Part shown: positions 54,293-63,429 of the stretch, in pieces | Position numbering within the stretch: position 1 is the stretch's first letter | How the letters are laid out: each line of letters opens with the position of its first letter | From: Thermobifida halotolerans | GTDB lineage: Bacteria > Actinomycetota > Actinomycetes > Streptosporangiales > Streptosporangiaceae | Reading direction: 5' to 3' | DNA: 64,000 nucleotides | NCBI RefSeq assembly: GCF_003574835.2 | Contig: NZ_CP063196.1 | Span: 1,984,001 to 2,048,000 of the forward strand | Notes under the pieces: generated by a model | Database searches by the model: none | The model's input: only the letters and a program-made list of their open reading frames with translations | Told to the model about the DNA's origin: nothing | Program-made: the position numbers and the translations under genes

Positions 54293-55441
54293 ATGCAACG
54301 CACCCTCTTCGACACCGTCCACAACGACTTCCGGGACTCCGTGCGCGAGTTCGTCCGCCGCAACGTCGTCTCCGAGTACGAACGCTGGGAGGCCGAGGGC
54401 CTGGTCGACCGCGAGCTGTGGAAGCTGGCCGGCGAGTCGGGCTTCCTCGGCACGGCCGTGCCCGCCGAGTACGGCGGCGGCGGCGAACCCGACTTCCGCT
54501 ACAACGCGGTCCTCGTGGAGGAGTTCGCGCGCGCCGGCGCCCTCTCCCTCAGCTCCGGCTTCGGCCTCCACAACGACGTCGTCGCGCCCTACCTGCTGGA
54601 ACTGGGCACCGAGGAGCAGAAGCAGCGCTGGCTGCCCGGCTTCTGCTCCGGAGACGTCGTCACCGCGATCGCGATGACCGAGCCCGGCGCGGGCAGCGAC
54701 CTCAAGGCGGTGCGCACCACCGCGACCCGCGACGGCGACCACTACGTCCTCAACGGCACCAAGACCTTCATCACCAACGGCATCCACTCCGACATCGTGA
54801 TCGTCGTGGCCAAGACCGACCCGTCGGCCGGGGCGCGCGGTGTCAGCCTCCTGGTCGTGGAACGCGGCATGCCGGGCTTCCGCCGCGGCCGCAACCTGGC
54901 CAAGGCGGGCATGCACTCCCAGGACACCGCCGAACTGGTCTTCGAGGACGTCCGGGTGCCCGCGTCGAACCTGCTCGGCGAGGAGAACAGGGGATTCGGC
55001 TACCTGATGCGCAACCTGCCGCAGGAGCGGCTGTCCATCGCCGTCGTCGCCGTCTCCGCCGCGCAGGCCGCCTTCGACTGGACCGTGCGCTACTGCCACG
55101 AGCGCAAGGCGTTCGGCCAGGAGATCGGCAGCTTCCAGAACAGCCGGTTCAGACTCGCCGAGATGGCGACCGAGATCGAGATGGCCCAGACCTACGTGGA
55201 CCGCGCCGTACTCGAGCTCAACGCGGGAACGCTCAGTCCGGTGGACGCGGCGAAGGCCAAGTGGTGGACCACCGAACTGATGAAGCGCACCGCCGACACC
55301 TGCCTCCAACTGCACGGAGGCTACGGCTACATGGACGAGTACCCGATCTCCCGCTTCTGGCGCGACGCCCGGATCCACACGATCTTCGGCGGCACCACCG
55401 AGATCATGAAGGAGATCATCGGCCGCGACCTGGGCTTCTGA
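54293..55441 (+). CDS. Acyl-CoA dehydrogenase
   Basis: A 382-residue FAD acyl-CoA dehydrogenase. AIAMTEPGAGSDL and LHGGYGYMDEYPISRFWRDA are typical. At the C-terminal base site it has FGGTTEIM (Gly), with a Glu in LPQERLSIAV of the central helix, as in long-chain-type enzymes. ATG at 54293 has GGAG six bases upstream and lies 2 bases after the MerR stop. It is the third acyl-CoA dehydrogenase of the island. Confidence 0.87.
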   Translation: MQRTLFDTVHNDFRDSVREFVRRNVVSEYERWEAEGLVDRELWKLAGESGFLGTAVPAEYGGGGEPDFRYNAVLVEEFARAGALSLSSGFGLHNDVVAPYLLELGTEEQKQRWLPGFCSGDVVTAIAMTEPGAGSDLKAVRTTATRDGDHYVLNGTKTFITNGIHSDIVIVVAKTDPSAGARGVSLLVVERGMPGFRRGRNLAKAGMHSQDTAELVFEDVRVPASNLLGEENRGFGYLMRNLPQERLSIAVVAVSAAQAAFDWTVRYCHERKAFGQEIGSFQNSRFRLAEMATEIEMAQTYVDRAVLELNAGTLSPVDAAKAKWWTTELMKRTADTCLQLHGGYGYMDEYPISRFWRDARIHTIFGGTTEIMKEIIGRDLGF

Positions 55442-55509
55442 CAGCGGGGCGGACCGTGACTCCGCCCACATTGGGAAATCGCTCTCCGCTACCGGTGGTA
55501 AACTGGACA

Positions 55510-55536
55510 GAAACTTAACGAAATTCGTTAAGTTTC
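55510..55536. promoter_or_regulatory. 27-base perfect palindrome upstream of MerR2
   Basis: Arms GAAACTTAACGAA (55510-55522) and TTCGTTAAGTTTC (55524-55536) around one A are perfectly symmetrical. It ends 29 bases before the MerR2 start codon and is the probable autoregulatory operator of that protein. Confidence 0.75.
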
Positions 55537-55565
55537 AATTTCAACAGCAGCCTAGGAGCCCACCG

Positions 55566-56123
55566 ATGTCCACACGCACCTCCTCCCGGAGGAGGACCTC
55601 CCCGGCCGCCGACACCGCGGAGAGCGCCGAGTCCCGACCGACTCCCCAAGAGCCTCCCGGCCACTCCGACGGGGGAGAACTGCTCAGCATCGGCGAACTG
55701 GCCAAGCGCGCGCAGGTCTCCCCCAGGACCATCCGCTACTACGAGGAACTGGGCATCCTTCCCACTCCCCCGCGCACCGCCGGAGGCAGCCGCCGCTACC
55801 CGCGCGAGTACATCTTCTACGTCGAGGGCGCACTGCTGCTCAAGGAGATGGGCTTCACCCTGGAGGAGATCCGCGATCTCGGCCAGTGGGCCCTGGACCG
55901 CACCACCGCGGCCTCCGAACGCACCCAGGCCCTCCTGGAGAGCAAGGTCACCGTGCTGGAGCACCGCATCCGCGTGCTGACCCGGCTGCACGACCTGGTC
56001 ATGGAGGCCACCCGCGGCCGCTCGATGAAGGCCGACCAGACTCCGGAACTGCTGCGCATGCTCGGCGAGGAGGCCCAGTCCTCCGGCCTCAACTCCACCG
56101 ACCGGTCGGAGTCCCACGACTGA
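55566..56123 (+). CDS. MerR-family regulator (second)
   Basis: A 185-residue MerR protein, paralogous to the one at 53793: LLSIGELAKRAQVSPRTIRY followed by YEELGILPTPPRTAGGSRRY and a long dimer helix. A disordered N-terminal tail of about 40 residues precedes the HTH. No Cys is present. It is alone behind a perfect 27-base palindrome. It lies at the boundary between the catabolic island and the biosynthetic cluster and could control either. Confidence 0.82.
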   Translation: MSTRTSSRRRTSPAADTAESAESRPTPQEPPGHSDGGELLSIGELAKRAQVSPRTIRYYEELGILPTPPRTAGGSRRYPREYIFYVEGALLLKEMGFTLEEIRDLGQWALDRTTAASERTQALLESKVTVLEHRIRVLTRLHDLVMEATRGRSMKADQTPELLRMLGEEAQSSGLNSTDRSESHD

Positions 56124-56408
56124 GACCCGTGGCCCTCCCACAGGACGCGGAGAACAGGCCGACCCGTCACCGACCTCGACCTCATCGGCCTGTTCTTCCG
56201 GTGTTTCCGGCCCTGCCGCCCCACTCCCCCCGACGCCGGACGCGGTGCCGCGACGTCCACGGCGGATCTCCGCACACGGCCGCGGCCCCGGCGGCGCGCC
56301 CCGAGGTGCCGCACGGCTCCGCCCGGCAGCGGGTACCGCACGGACCGGAGCCGCGGAGCCTGTGCTCCGCCGGGGAGCCCTGCGGCGCGCCGCGCCCCCA
56401 CCGGGGGT

Positions 56409-57794
56409 CTAGTCCCGGATGACGGACTTGCTGCGCATCAGGAACTCGGCGAGGTAGCCGTCATGGGGAAGGTCGGGGTCCTTGTGGTAGGTGCGGTGGT
56501 CCCCCACGTAGACGTTGCTGATGGTCGGCTCCTCCAGCAACCGGTCGACCAGCCGCTCGTCGCGGGTGATCGCCGTGACCACCAGACTGTCGCGCAGCGG
56601 CGCGGTACCGGCCTCGGGCGTCCACGGGGCGACCCACACGCACGGGAAGGGCAGCTCGTTGCGGGCCTGGGGGGCGTCGGGCCGGTCGAGCTGGTGGACC
56701 GCGGGCCGCAGCACGGCGCTGCCGTCCCCCAACTCCTCGACCACCCCGTCGCCACCGAGCCAGGGCCGGGTTCCGGCCGCCTCGCGGAGCAGGAACGCCT
56801 CGACGGCGCGCGCGGCGGCCACCGGCTGCACGGGAAGGAGCGCCGCCTCGTCCTGCGGGGGCAGGCTCGCCAGTCCGCGGAGCCGTTCGGCGAGCGCCGC
56901 GCACAGCGGCGCCGGATCACCCTCCACGTACACGGCGGTGGTGTTCACACAGCCGGTGCCGCCGTGGCGGCTCACCGAGTCGACGATGGTGTCCAGGTGG
57001 TCGCGCCAGTCCACGTCGGCGGTCAGCAGGATCTTCGAGCGCCCCGGCCCCTGGGGCAGCACGGTCCGCTCCCGCAGGTACCTGCGGACCACGTCCTGTC
57101 CGCCGTAGACCATGCCCAGGTCCGCCGCGCGCAGTACCGCGTCGGCGTGGTCGTGGCCGGTGGGCAGCAGCGCCACCTGGTCGTCGCCGAATCCCGCCGC
57201 GCGCAGCGCGGTGACGAGCCGGTGGGGGGTGAAGGGGTCGCGGCGGGACGGTCGGACCACCACGCGGTAGCCGAGGACGAGCGCCTGCGGCCAGAGGCTG
57301 TGGGTGCCGGGGTGGTTTCCCGCGGCGTGCACGGCGAAGACGTCGCCCCGCCGCCGCCACACGGCGCGCCCGGTACGGGTGCTCGGGTCGCGCCAGTGGT
57401 TCACCGCGCCGGTGGGGCGGGCCTGCTGGACGCTGTGGTAGGCCCTTGCCAGGCGCGCGGCGGTGGCCGTGGTGGCCGCCCGCACGACGGAGATCGGCAT
57501 GCCGCTGACCCGGCTGACCGCGTACTCGTAGTCTTCGACCGTCAGGCCGCCGAGCGCGGCGGTGGCGAACAGCCGCGCCGCGCTGCGGAGGAGGGCGGTC
57601 CGCCGGTCCGGGTCCGGGCTGTCGGCCCGGCGCAGGGCCGCCACCGTCCGGTCCACGAACAGCGGGGGGACGAGGCTCAGCTCCGCGACGTCGGCACCGG
57701 CGACGTCGGTGACCGTGAAGCGGTTGCGGGACCGGTAGGCGCCCTTCGCGCCGAGCGCGGGGAGCTGGACCAGCGCGGTGCGGGATCCCGGCAT
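56409..57794 (-). CDS. LuxC-like acyl reductase
   Basis: A 461-residue protein of the aldehyde-dehydrogenase-like LuxC family, which reduces an activated acyl group to an aldehyde with NADPH. The catalytic Cys282 is in RHGGTGCVNTTAVYVEG; FAVHAAGNHPGTHSLWPQAL and VVVRPSRRDPFTPHRLV form the cofactor region. ATG shares one base with the stop of the LuxE-like gene (TGATG), so both are made together. It is the last gene of the minus-strand cluster. Confidence 0.82.
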   Translation of the reverse strand: MPGSRTALVQLPALGAKGAYRSRNRFTVTDVAGADVAELSLVPPLFVDRTVAALRRADSPDPDRRTALLRSAARLFATAALGGLTVEDYEYAVSRVSGMPISVVRAATTATAARLARAYHSVQQARPTGAVNHWRDPSTRTGRAVWRRRGDVFAVHAAGNHPGTHSLWPQALVLGYRVVVRPSRRDPFTPHRLVTALRAAGFGDDQVALLPTGHDHADAVLRAADLGMVYGGQDVVRRYLRERTVLPQGPGRSKILLTADVDWRDHLDTIVDSVSRHGGTGCVNTTAVYVEGDPAPLCAALAERLRGLASLPPQDEAALLPVQPVAAARAVEAFLLREAAGTRPWLGGDGVVEELGDGSAVLRPAVHQLDRPDAPQARNELPFPCVWVAPWTPEAGTAPLRDSLVVTAITRDERLVDRLLEEPTISNVYVGDHRTYHKDPDLPHDGYLAEFLMRSKSVIRD

Positions 57795-58894
57795 CAGTAG
57801 ACCCCTTCGATGACCGTCTCGTTCTCGAACGTCGCGACCGGTGCGACGTCGGCGACGCTGTCGCCGACCTGCCCGGCGGGCGGCCGGACCCGCAGGGCGG
57901 TGTCGCGTTCCAGGTTGTTGGGCAGCAGGAAGGACTTGCTGACGTGGTTGGCCAGCACCCGGCCCCGCTGGCCGTAGTCGACCGGGCGCAGGGTGTCGGG
58001 GTCCACGACCGAGAAGGTCACGTACGGGCTGAGGGTGTCGAAGACGCAGGGGTCGTCGTCGCCGAGCCCGGCCCGCTCCGAGGCGAACCCGAGGACCATG
58101 GTGCTTCCGTAGTGGCCGTAGAGCACGGTCTCGGAGAAGACCTCCCTGCGGTACAGGTACCGGGAGTCCGGATCGAGGTGGGTGCCGCCCCAGCGGATGG
58201 CCCGCACCTTCGTGTTGACCAGTTCCACCAGCTCCTCCCGCCGCGCCAGCCGCTCCAGCAGCGGGGGTGTGATGGTCATGACGCCGACGTCCTGGGACCG
58301 CAGGACGTCGGCCGCCTGGTCGACGACGTGCTCGGCGTAGGCGTCGGCCTCGCCTCTGCGGTCCGCGGCCATCGACTTTCGCACCCAGCGCGGGTCCAGG
58401 TCGACGGTGAAGCCGTAGGAGCCGTAGGTGCTGGCGGACCTGCGGAAGTACTCTCCGACGAGGTGCGGCCCGGTGGGCACGATCCCCAGCCAGTTGGTGC
58501 CCCGTCCGAAGCCGTGGGCGTCGAGGTTCGCGCTGCTCCAGGCGAGCATCCGGTCGAGCCAGTCCCGCAGCAGCACGACGCGCTTGGGCGCGCCGGTGGT
58601 GCCCCCGCTCTCGAAGACGCCGACCACATCGGGGTGGGGGCCGTAGCCCCGGGGGATCAGGTCCTCCACGCGGACGTCGCGCAGTTCGGAGGCCACGTTC
58701 GGGAAGAGCGCGAGGTCCTCGTGGGTCCTGACGTCCGTGCGCGGGTCGAAGTCGAGGGTCTTGGCGCGCTCCAGCCAGTAGGGCGAGCCGGTCTCCGGAC
58801 TGAAGTGCCAGTCCATCGCGGCGCGGATGAACTCCTCGGGGTCGGGGCGGGCGTCGAACGGCAGGTCCAGGATCGCGGTGGGGGGCACGGGCAC
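57794..58894 (-). CDS. LuxE-like acyl-protein synthetase
   Basis: A 366-residue ANL-superfamily protein of the LuxE type, which adenylates a carboxylic acid and passes the acyl group on. FESGGTTGAPKRVVLL is the phosphate loop, LYGHYGSTMVLGF stands at A5, and RGRVLANHVSKSFLLPNNLE lies near the C-terminus. GTG at 58894 has AAGGAG five bases upstream; earlier starts do not. It is coupled to the LuxC-like gene, so the two are likely to turn an acid, or an acyl carrier-bound acid, into an aldehyde. Confidence 0.8.
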   Translation of the reverse strand: MPVPPTAILDLPFDARPDPEEFIRAAMDWHFSPETGSPYWLERAKTLDFDPRTDVRTHEDLALFPNVASELRDVRVEDLIPRGYGPHPDVVGVFESGGTTGAPKRVVLLRDWLDRMLAWSSANLDAHGFGRGTNWLGIVPTGPHLVGEYFRRSASTYGSYGFTVDLDPRWVRKSMAADRRGEADAYAEHVVDQAADVLRSQDVGVMTITPPLLERLARREELVELVNTKVRAIRWGGTHLDPDSRYLYRREVFSETVLYGHYGSTMVLGFASERAGLGDDDPCVFDTLSPYVTFSVVDPDTLRPVDYGQRGRVLANHVSKSFLLPNNLERDTALRVRPPAGQVGDSVADVAPVATFENETVIEGVY

Positions 58895-59045
58895 GGTGTC
58901 TCCTTGGCGTCGGTCGCGGTGGGGGCTGGTGCGCACGTCCGCGGCGCCGGGAAGGCGTTCCGGCGGGCCGTACGCGCTCGGACAGGTCGCCGGCGTCGGC
59001 GTCGGTGCGGTGCCGTCCGCCGACGCCGGCGCCGTCCCGGGGCGC

Positions 59046-60077
59046 TCAGATCCGCAGCAGCGTGCAGCACCACTGCATGCCGGTCGATATTCCGCAGAGC
59101 GCCACCACGTCACCGGGTCTCAGGTCGCCGCGTTCGAGGTGGACCCCGAGCGAGACCAGCTGGTCGGCGGCTCCCATGTGGCCGTGTTCCGGTGAGAGTT
59201 CGGCGTTGGTGCGGTGCGGGGGGTGGTCGAGCGCCTTCGCGATCGCGGTGATGCTCGCGGGGCTGTCGTTGGTGTAGATGACGTGGTCGACGTCGCCGCG
59301 GGTGATCCCGGCCCGGGCGCAGGCCGCGTCGATCACCTCGCGGATGTGGTCGACCCGCTCGCCCAGGAACCGCCGCAGCCGTGCCGAGTCGTTGTCGAAG
59401 TGCTCGTTGATCTTGTCGTAGCCCGACGGCGCGGTGCGGCTCGACCACCCGTCCGGTGGCAGCGGCCGCACCGCGCCACCGAACTCGAGGCTGATCAGGT
59501 CGTTGTAGCGGGGGACGGTGAAGCTCTCGCTCGCCAGCCAGCGGTTGGCCGGGTGGCCCCGGCGGATGACGGCGGCCGCGGCTCCGTCGCTCAGCACGGA
59601 GTTGAACACGTTCATCCGGTTGCGGTGGAACTCGCTGACCCTGTTGACCACTGCGAACAGCGCCGTGTCGGTCTCGGGCCGCATCGCCATCGCCGCGGCC
59701 ACGTAGAAGAGGCCGTTGATTCCCGAGGCGCAGCCCTCGTTGAGCAGCAGGGTGTGCGTACGTTCGATCCCCAGTCTGTCGGCGAGCGCCGCCGCGCTGT
59801 CCCAGTAGGAGTACTCGGGCATGTCCGAGGTGGCCAGCACCACCAGGTCCAGTGCGCGGGCGTCGGTGCCGGCGCGCTCCAGGGCCTGGCGTGCCGCCGC
59901 GGCGGCGAGGTCGGTGGCGTGGACGTCGTCGGCGGCGCGGTGGAAGGTTCGGTAGCCCCACTTGAGCACCCGCTCGGGGTCGGGCACGTACTCGCCTGCC
60001 GTCGCCGCCACGTCCTGGTCGTCTCCGAACGCGAAGCCGAGGCTCGCGATTCCGATGTCCACTGTCGGGTCGGGCAT
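59046..60077 (-). CDS. Ketosynthase III-like protein with altered triad
   Basis: A 343-residue thiolase-fold protein of the FabH/KSIII group. The nucleophile Cys116 is in LLLNEGCASGINGLFYVA. The other two positions differ from FabH: where HQAN is expected the sequence reads YTNDS, and where HGNTSAAS is expected it reads EHGHMGAAD, so His appears to be Thr and Asn appears to be His. It may join two acyl units by C-C, C-N or C-O bond formation or transfer an acyl group. The start was chosen at 60077 because GGGAG precedes it. Confidence 0.78.
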   Translation of the reverse strand: MPDPTVDIGIASLGFAFGDDQDVAATAGEYVPDPERVLKWGYRTFHRAADDVHATDLAAAAARQALERAGTDARALDLVVLATSDMPEYSYWDSAAALADRLGIERTHTLLLNEGCASGINGLFYVAAAMAMRPETDTALFAVVNRVSEFHRNRMNVFNSVLSDGAAAAVIRRGHPANRWLASESFTVPRYNDLISLEFGGAVRPLPPDGWSSRTAPSGYDKINEHFDNDSARLRRFLGERVDHIREVIDAACARAGITRGDVDHVIYTNDSPASITAIAKALDHPPHRTNAELSPEHGHMGAADQLVSLGVHLERGDLRPGDVVALCGISTGMQWCCTLLRI

Positions 60078-60213
60078 CGATGCTCCCATCAGGTCAGAGG
60101 TCTTCTCCGCGGGGGCGCGGGGGAAAGGGGGGCGGCGCCGTTGGGCGCCGGTGTGGCGGGGGCGCGGCGGTCAGCGCGGGCTGCACTGGTGCGTACCGCG
60201 CCCGGTACGGTTC

Positions 60214-60471
60214 TCAGTCCCCGGTGATCCGGTGGGCCAGTTCCGCGGCGGCCGCGGCGAAGTCCTTCTCGAACAGGATCATCAGGTCGTACTCGGCGCC
60301 GAAGCGCTTCTTGGCGCGTTCGGCCATCTGGAGGGCGAGCATGGAGTGTCCGCCGAGTTCCAGGAAGTTGTCCTCCGGAAGGACCTCGGGCTCCTCCAGG
60401 AGTTCGGCGGCCCACCGCAGGGTCAGCCGCTGGATCTCCTCGGCCGGGACGGTGTTCGGTGTCGCGCTCAT
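60214..60471 (-). CDS. Free-standing carrier protein (PCP/ACP)
   Basis: An 85-residue carrier protein. The phosphopantetheine site is ELGGHSMLALQM with Ser43, and GGHS is typical of peptidyl carrier proteins. ATG overlaps the stop of the adenylation gene by four bases (ATGA), so the carrier is the expected acceptor of the amino acid activated by that protein. Confidence 0.87.
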   Translation of the reverse strand: MSATPNTVPAEEIQRLTLRWAAELLEEPEVLPEDNFLELGGHSMLALQMAERAKKRFGAEYDLMILFEKDFAAAAAELAHRITGD

Positions 60472-62057
60472 CGGTTGCGGCTTCTCTCCTCTTCCCAGAT
60501 CCGGGCGACCTCGGCCCGGTCGACCTTCCCGTTGATGGTGCGCGGCAGGTGGGGCGTGGGCAGCCGCTGGTAGCCGGCGGGGTGCATGTAGGAGGGGAGC
60601 AGGGTCCTCACGTGCGCGCGCAGTGCCCGCGCGTCGGGCGCGGCGCCCTCGGTGGCCACGTAGGCGCACACCAGGCGCTGGTCTCCGGGTTTGAACTCGT
60701 GGACCCACACCACCGCGTCGGCCACCGCGTCGTGGGAGCGCACCGCGGCCTCGACGTCGCTGAGCTCGATGCGGTGTCCGCGCAGTTTCACCTGGAGGTC
60801 GGCGCGCCCGTGGTAGACCAGGCCGCCGTCGGGGGCCGTGCTCACCAGGTCCCCGGAGCGGTAGTAGCGGACCGTGGCGCCCTCCGGGGAGGTGAGGAGG
60901 GGGAACCGTTCGGCGGTGAGGTCCGGCAGGTTGAGGTAGCCCTCGACGACCTGCGGTCCGGCCAGCCACAGCTCTCCTTCTTCGCCCGGACCGGCGTCGC
61001 GGCCGTCCTCGGTGACGACGCGGGCGGTGAACCCGGGCAGGAGGCGGCCGATGGGTGAGGCCTCCCCGGCGAGGTCCTTCTCGGTCACCTCGTGGAAGGT
61101 GGTCAGTACGGTGGTCTCGGTGATCCCGTACATGTTGACCAGAATCGGCCGCTCCAGTCCGAAGCGGTCCGCCCAGGGGCGCAGCGCCGCGGGGGTGAGC
61201 TTCTCCCCGCAGAAGATGATGTAGCGCAGGTGGGGCAGTGCGATGTCGCCGTGGAGCACCGCGGCGGCCAGGGCGCCGAAGGCGGTGGGGGTCTGGTTCA
61301 GCACGGTGATCCGCTGGTCGCGGACGAAGCGCGCGCACTCCTCGGGGTTGCGGGCGGTCCACCGCGGCACCACCACCAGCCGCGCCCCCGTGGACAGGGC
61401 GCCCCAGATCTCCCAGACGGAGAAGTCGAAGGCGATGGAGTGGAAGAGCAGCCACCGGTCCGCCGGGGAGAACGAGAAGAGGTGGTTCGTGGCCGCGAGC
61501 AGGGTGGCCGCGCTGCCGTGGGAGACCGGCACCCCCTTGGGCCGTCCCGTCGTCCCGGATGTGTAGATGACGTAGGCGGTGTCGTCGGGGGCGGGGACCG
61601 GTTCCGTGCGGGGCTGCGGTCGGGCCTGCCAGAGCTTCGCCACGTCCTCCTCGTCGATGACGGACGCGTCGTCGACGGCGCAGCCGTCCGGGTCGCCGAT
61701 GAACGCGCACGTCCGGGCGTCCTCGACGATGAACTGGTTGCGCGTCGACGGGTTGCGCATGTCCAGCGGCACGTAGGCCGCGCCGGCCTTGAGGATGCCC
61801 AGCATCGAGGCGATGGCCTCGGCGCTCGCGGGGAGCCGGAGGGCGACCCGGTCCCCCCTGCGCACGCCCCGGGCGTGGAGAAGCTCTCCGATCGCGTCCG
61901 ACCAGGCGTCGAGCTGCCGGTAGGAGAAGACCTGGTCGGCGTCTGCGAGTGCGGTGCCGTCGGGGTTGTTCGCGGCCGCTTCGGTGAAGATCCCGACGAG
62001 GGTCCGGGAGGCCGCGACGTGTTCGGGTTTCGGATGTCGTGTGCTTTCCGTGGGCAT
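60468..62057 (-). CDS. Free-standing NRPS adenylation domain
   Basis: A 529-residue amino acid-activating enzyme. Core motifs are YTSGTTGRPKG (A3), FDFSVWEIW (A4), NMYGITETTV (A5), YRSGDLV (A7) and INGKVDR (A10 lysine). Read by hand against GrsA, the specificity pocket is Asp-Phe-Trp-Asn-Ile-Cys-Met-Val-Leu-Lys. This is close to the known threonine code (Asp-Phe-Trp-Asn-Ile-Gly-Met-Val-His-Lys), so a threonine-like alpha-amino acid is expected. Asp at the first position argues against an aryl acid. It probably loads the carrier protein downstream. Confidence 0.85.
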   Translation of the reverse strand: MPTESTRHPKPEHVAASRTLVGIFTEAAANNPDGTALADADQVFSYRQLDAWSDAIGELLHARGVRRGDRVALRLPASAEAIASMLGILKAGAAYVPLDMRNPSTRNQFIVEDARTCAFIGDPDGCAVDDASVIDEEDVAKLWQARPQPRTEPVPAPDDTAYVIYTSGTTGRPKGVPVSHGSAATLLAATNHLFSFSPADRWLLFHSIAFDFSVWEIWGALSTGARLVVVPRWTARNPEECARFVRDQRITVLNQTPTAFGALAAAVLHGDIALPHLRYIIFCGEKLTPAALRPWADRFGLERPILVNMYGITETTVLTTFHEVTEKDLAGEASPIGRLLPGFTARVVTEDGRDAGPGEEGELWLAGPQVVEGYLNLPDLTAERFPLLTSPEGATVRYYRSGDLVSTAPDGGLVYHGRADLQVKLRGHRIELSDVEAAVRSHDAVADAVVWVHEFKPGDQRLVCAYVATEGAAPDARALRAHVRTLLPSYMHPAGYQRLPTPHLPRTINGKVDRAEVARIWEEERSRNR

Positions 62058-62103
62058 TGCTCTTCCTTTTTCCTCGGTGGCCCGGGGGCGCGTGCGCCCG
62101 CTC

Positions 62104-62712
62104 TCAGGCGGTTCTCACGGCGCGGGCGAACCTGACCACCCGTGCGGCCTGGACCCGGGCCGCGTTCCGGGTGGTCTCGCCGACCGCCGCGGCGTCCGCC
62201 CCGCAGGTGTGGGCGGTGCCGTAGGGGTTTCCGTCGGCGAACTTGTCGGGGTGGGTGTATCCGGGGGGGACGATGATCCCGCCGAAGTGGTAGAAGGAGT
62301 TGGCCAGGGCCAGCAGGGTGGACTCGCTGCCGCCGTGCGGGCTCTTGGTGGAGGTGAAACCGCTGTAGACCTTCCCGGCCAGCAGTCCCTGGCTCCAGGC
62401 GGGGCCGAGCGTGTCGATGAACTGCTTGAGCTGGGCGGAGATGTTGCCGAACCGGGTGGGCGAGCCCATGATGACGGCGTCGGCCCACAGCATGTCCTCG
62501 GCGGTGGCGACGGGGATGTCGGCCGTCGCGGCGAGGTGGGCCGCCCATTCCGGTCTGGCGTCGACGGCGGAGCGCGGGGCGGTCTCGGCCACCCTGCGCA
62601 GCCGCACCTCGGCGCCGGCCTTCTCTGCCTGCTCGGAGATCTCGCGGGCGATCTGCGCGACGTGTCCGGTCGCGGAGTAGTAGATGACGGCGACTTTCAC
62701 CGTGGTGTCCAT
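62104..62712 (-). CDS. wrbA: WrbA-type NAD(P)H:quinone oxidoreductase
   Basis: A 202-residue flavodoxin-like protein. VAVIYYSATGHVAQIAREI binds the FMN phosphate, and GSPTRFGNISAQLKQFIDTL, AGKVYSGFTSTKSPHGGSES and FYHFGGIIVPPGYTHPDKF are diagnostic for WrbA. The start is ATG at 62712 or TTG at 62718; the latter is better spaced from AAGGAG. Two-electron reduction of quinones would suit a cluster that makes a redox-active product. Confidence 0.87.
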   Translation of the reverse strand: MDTTVKVAVIYYSATGHVAQIAREISEQAEKAGAEVRLRRVAETAPRSAVDARPEWAAHLAATADIPVATAEDMLWADAVIMGSPTRFGNISAQLKQFIDTLGPAWSQGLLAGKVYSGFTSTKSPHGGSESTLLALANSFYHFGGIIVPPGYTHPDKFADGNPYGTAHTCGADAAAVGETTRNAARVQAARVVRFARAVRTA

Positions 62713-62839
62713 GGCCAAAGCAACTCCTTGTCGCCCGGGCGGGGCCGGGGGGACGGACGGCGGTTCGGGGGGACCGGTCGGAATCGCGCTGCGGCCGGGC
62801 GGCGGCCCGGGCCGGGGAAGGGGGGCGGGGCTGTCGCGG

Positions 62840-63355
62840 CTACCATTCGGCGAGGTGGAGGGCGCTCCACGGCCTCCTTCCCGCCTCGGGGCTGGGTCGG
62901 GAGAACGAGCGGTCGCAGTAGAGGAGGGGTGTGCGGTCGCTCACGTGCGTCCGCTCCACCCGGCCGAGCAGGATGCTGTGGTCGCCGGCGTCGACGACGC
63001 GGTACATCGAGCAGGCGACGCGGACGCACGCTCCGGGAAGGCCGGGAAGGCCGAGTTCGCACGGTTGCATGTCCCCTCCGGAGAACCGGTCGACGCCGGA
63101 GGCGGCGAACCTCCGCGCGACCTCCTCCTGCTCGTGTGCCAGGACGTTGACCATGAGGTGTGCGGCCGCGGTGAACGCGGCGTGGCTGCTGGCCTTCTTG
63201 TCCAGGCAGACCAGGACGAGGGGCGGGTCCAGGGACACCGAGCTGAACGAGGTCGCGGTGAACCCCCAGCGTCTGCCCGAGTCGTCGACGGTGGTCACCA
63301 CCGTCACCGGGCCGGGGACCCGGGCCATCGCCGCGGTGAGGAGCGTGTGCTCCAT
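62840..63355 (-). CDS. Flavin reductase (HpaC/NADH:FMN type)
   Basis: A 171-residue flavin reductase-like domain protein. ARVPGPVTVVTTVDDSGR, TATSFSSVSLDPPLVLVCLD and FAASGVDRFSGG follow the family pattern, and it ends near CDRSFSRPS. It supplies reduced flavin to a two-component monooxygenase, or to the neighbouring PhzG-like enzyme. No dedicated monooxygenase is seen inside the window, so the partner may lie beyond 64000. The ATG follows AAGGA. Confidence 0.83.
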   Translation of the reverse strand: MEHTLLTAAMARVPGPVTVVTTVDDSGRRWGFTATSFSSVSLDPPLVLVCLDKKASSHAAFTAAAHLMVNVLAHEQEEVARRFAASGVDRFSGGDMQPCELGLPGLPGACVRVACSMYRVVDAGDHSILLGRVERTHVSDRTPLLYCDRSFSRPSPEAGRRPWSALHLAEW

Positions 63356-63429
63356 GGCGTCATCCTTTTCTCCGTCGCGTCGGGAAACTCGGCTGTGCGC
63401 GGGCTCGACCGCCGGCGGGGCGCACCGCG

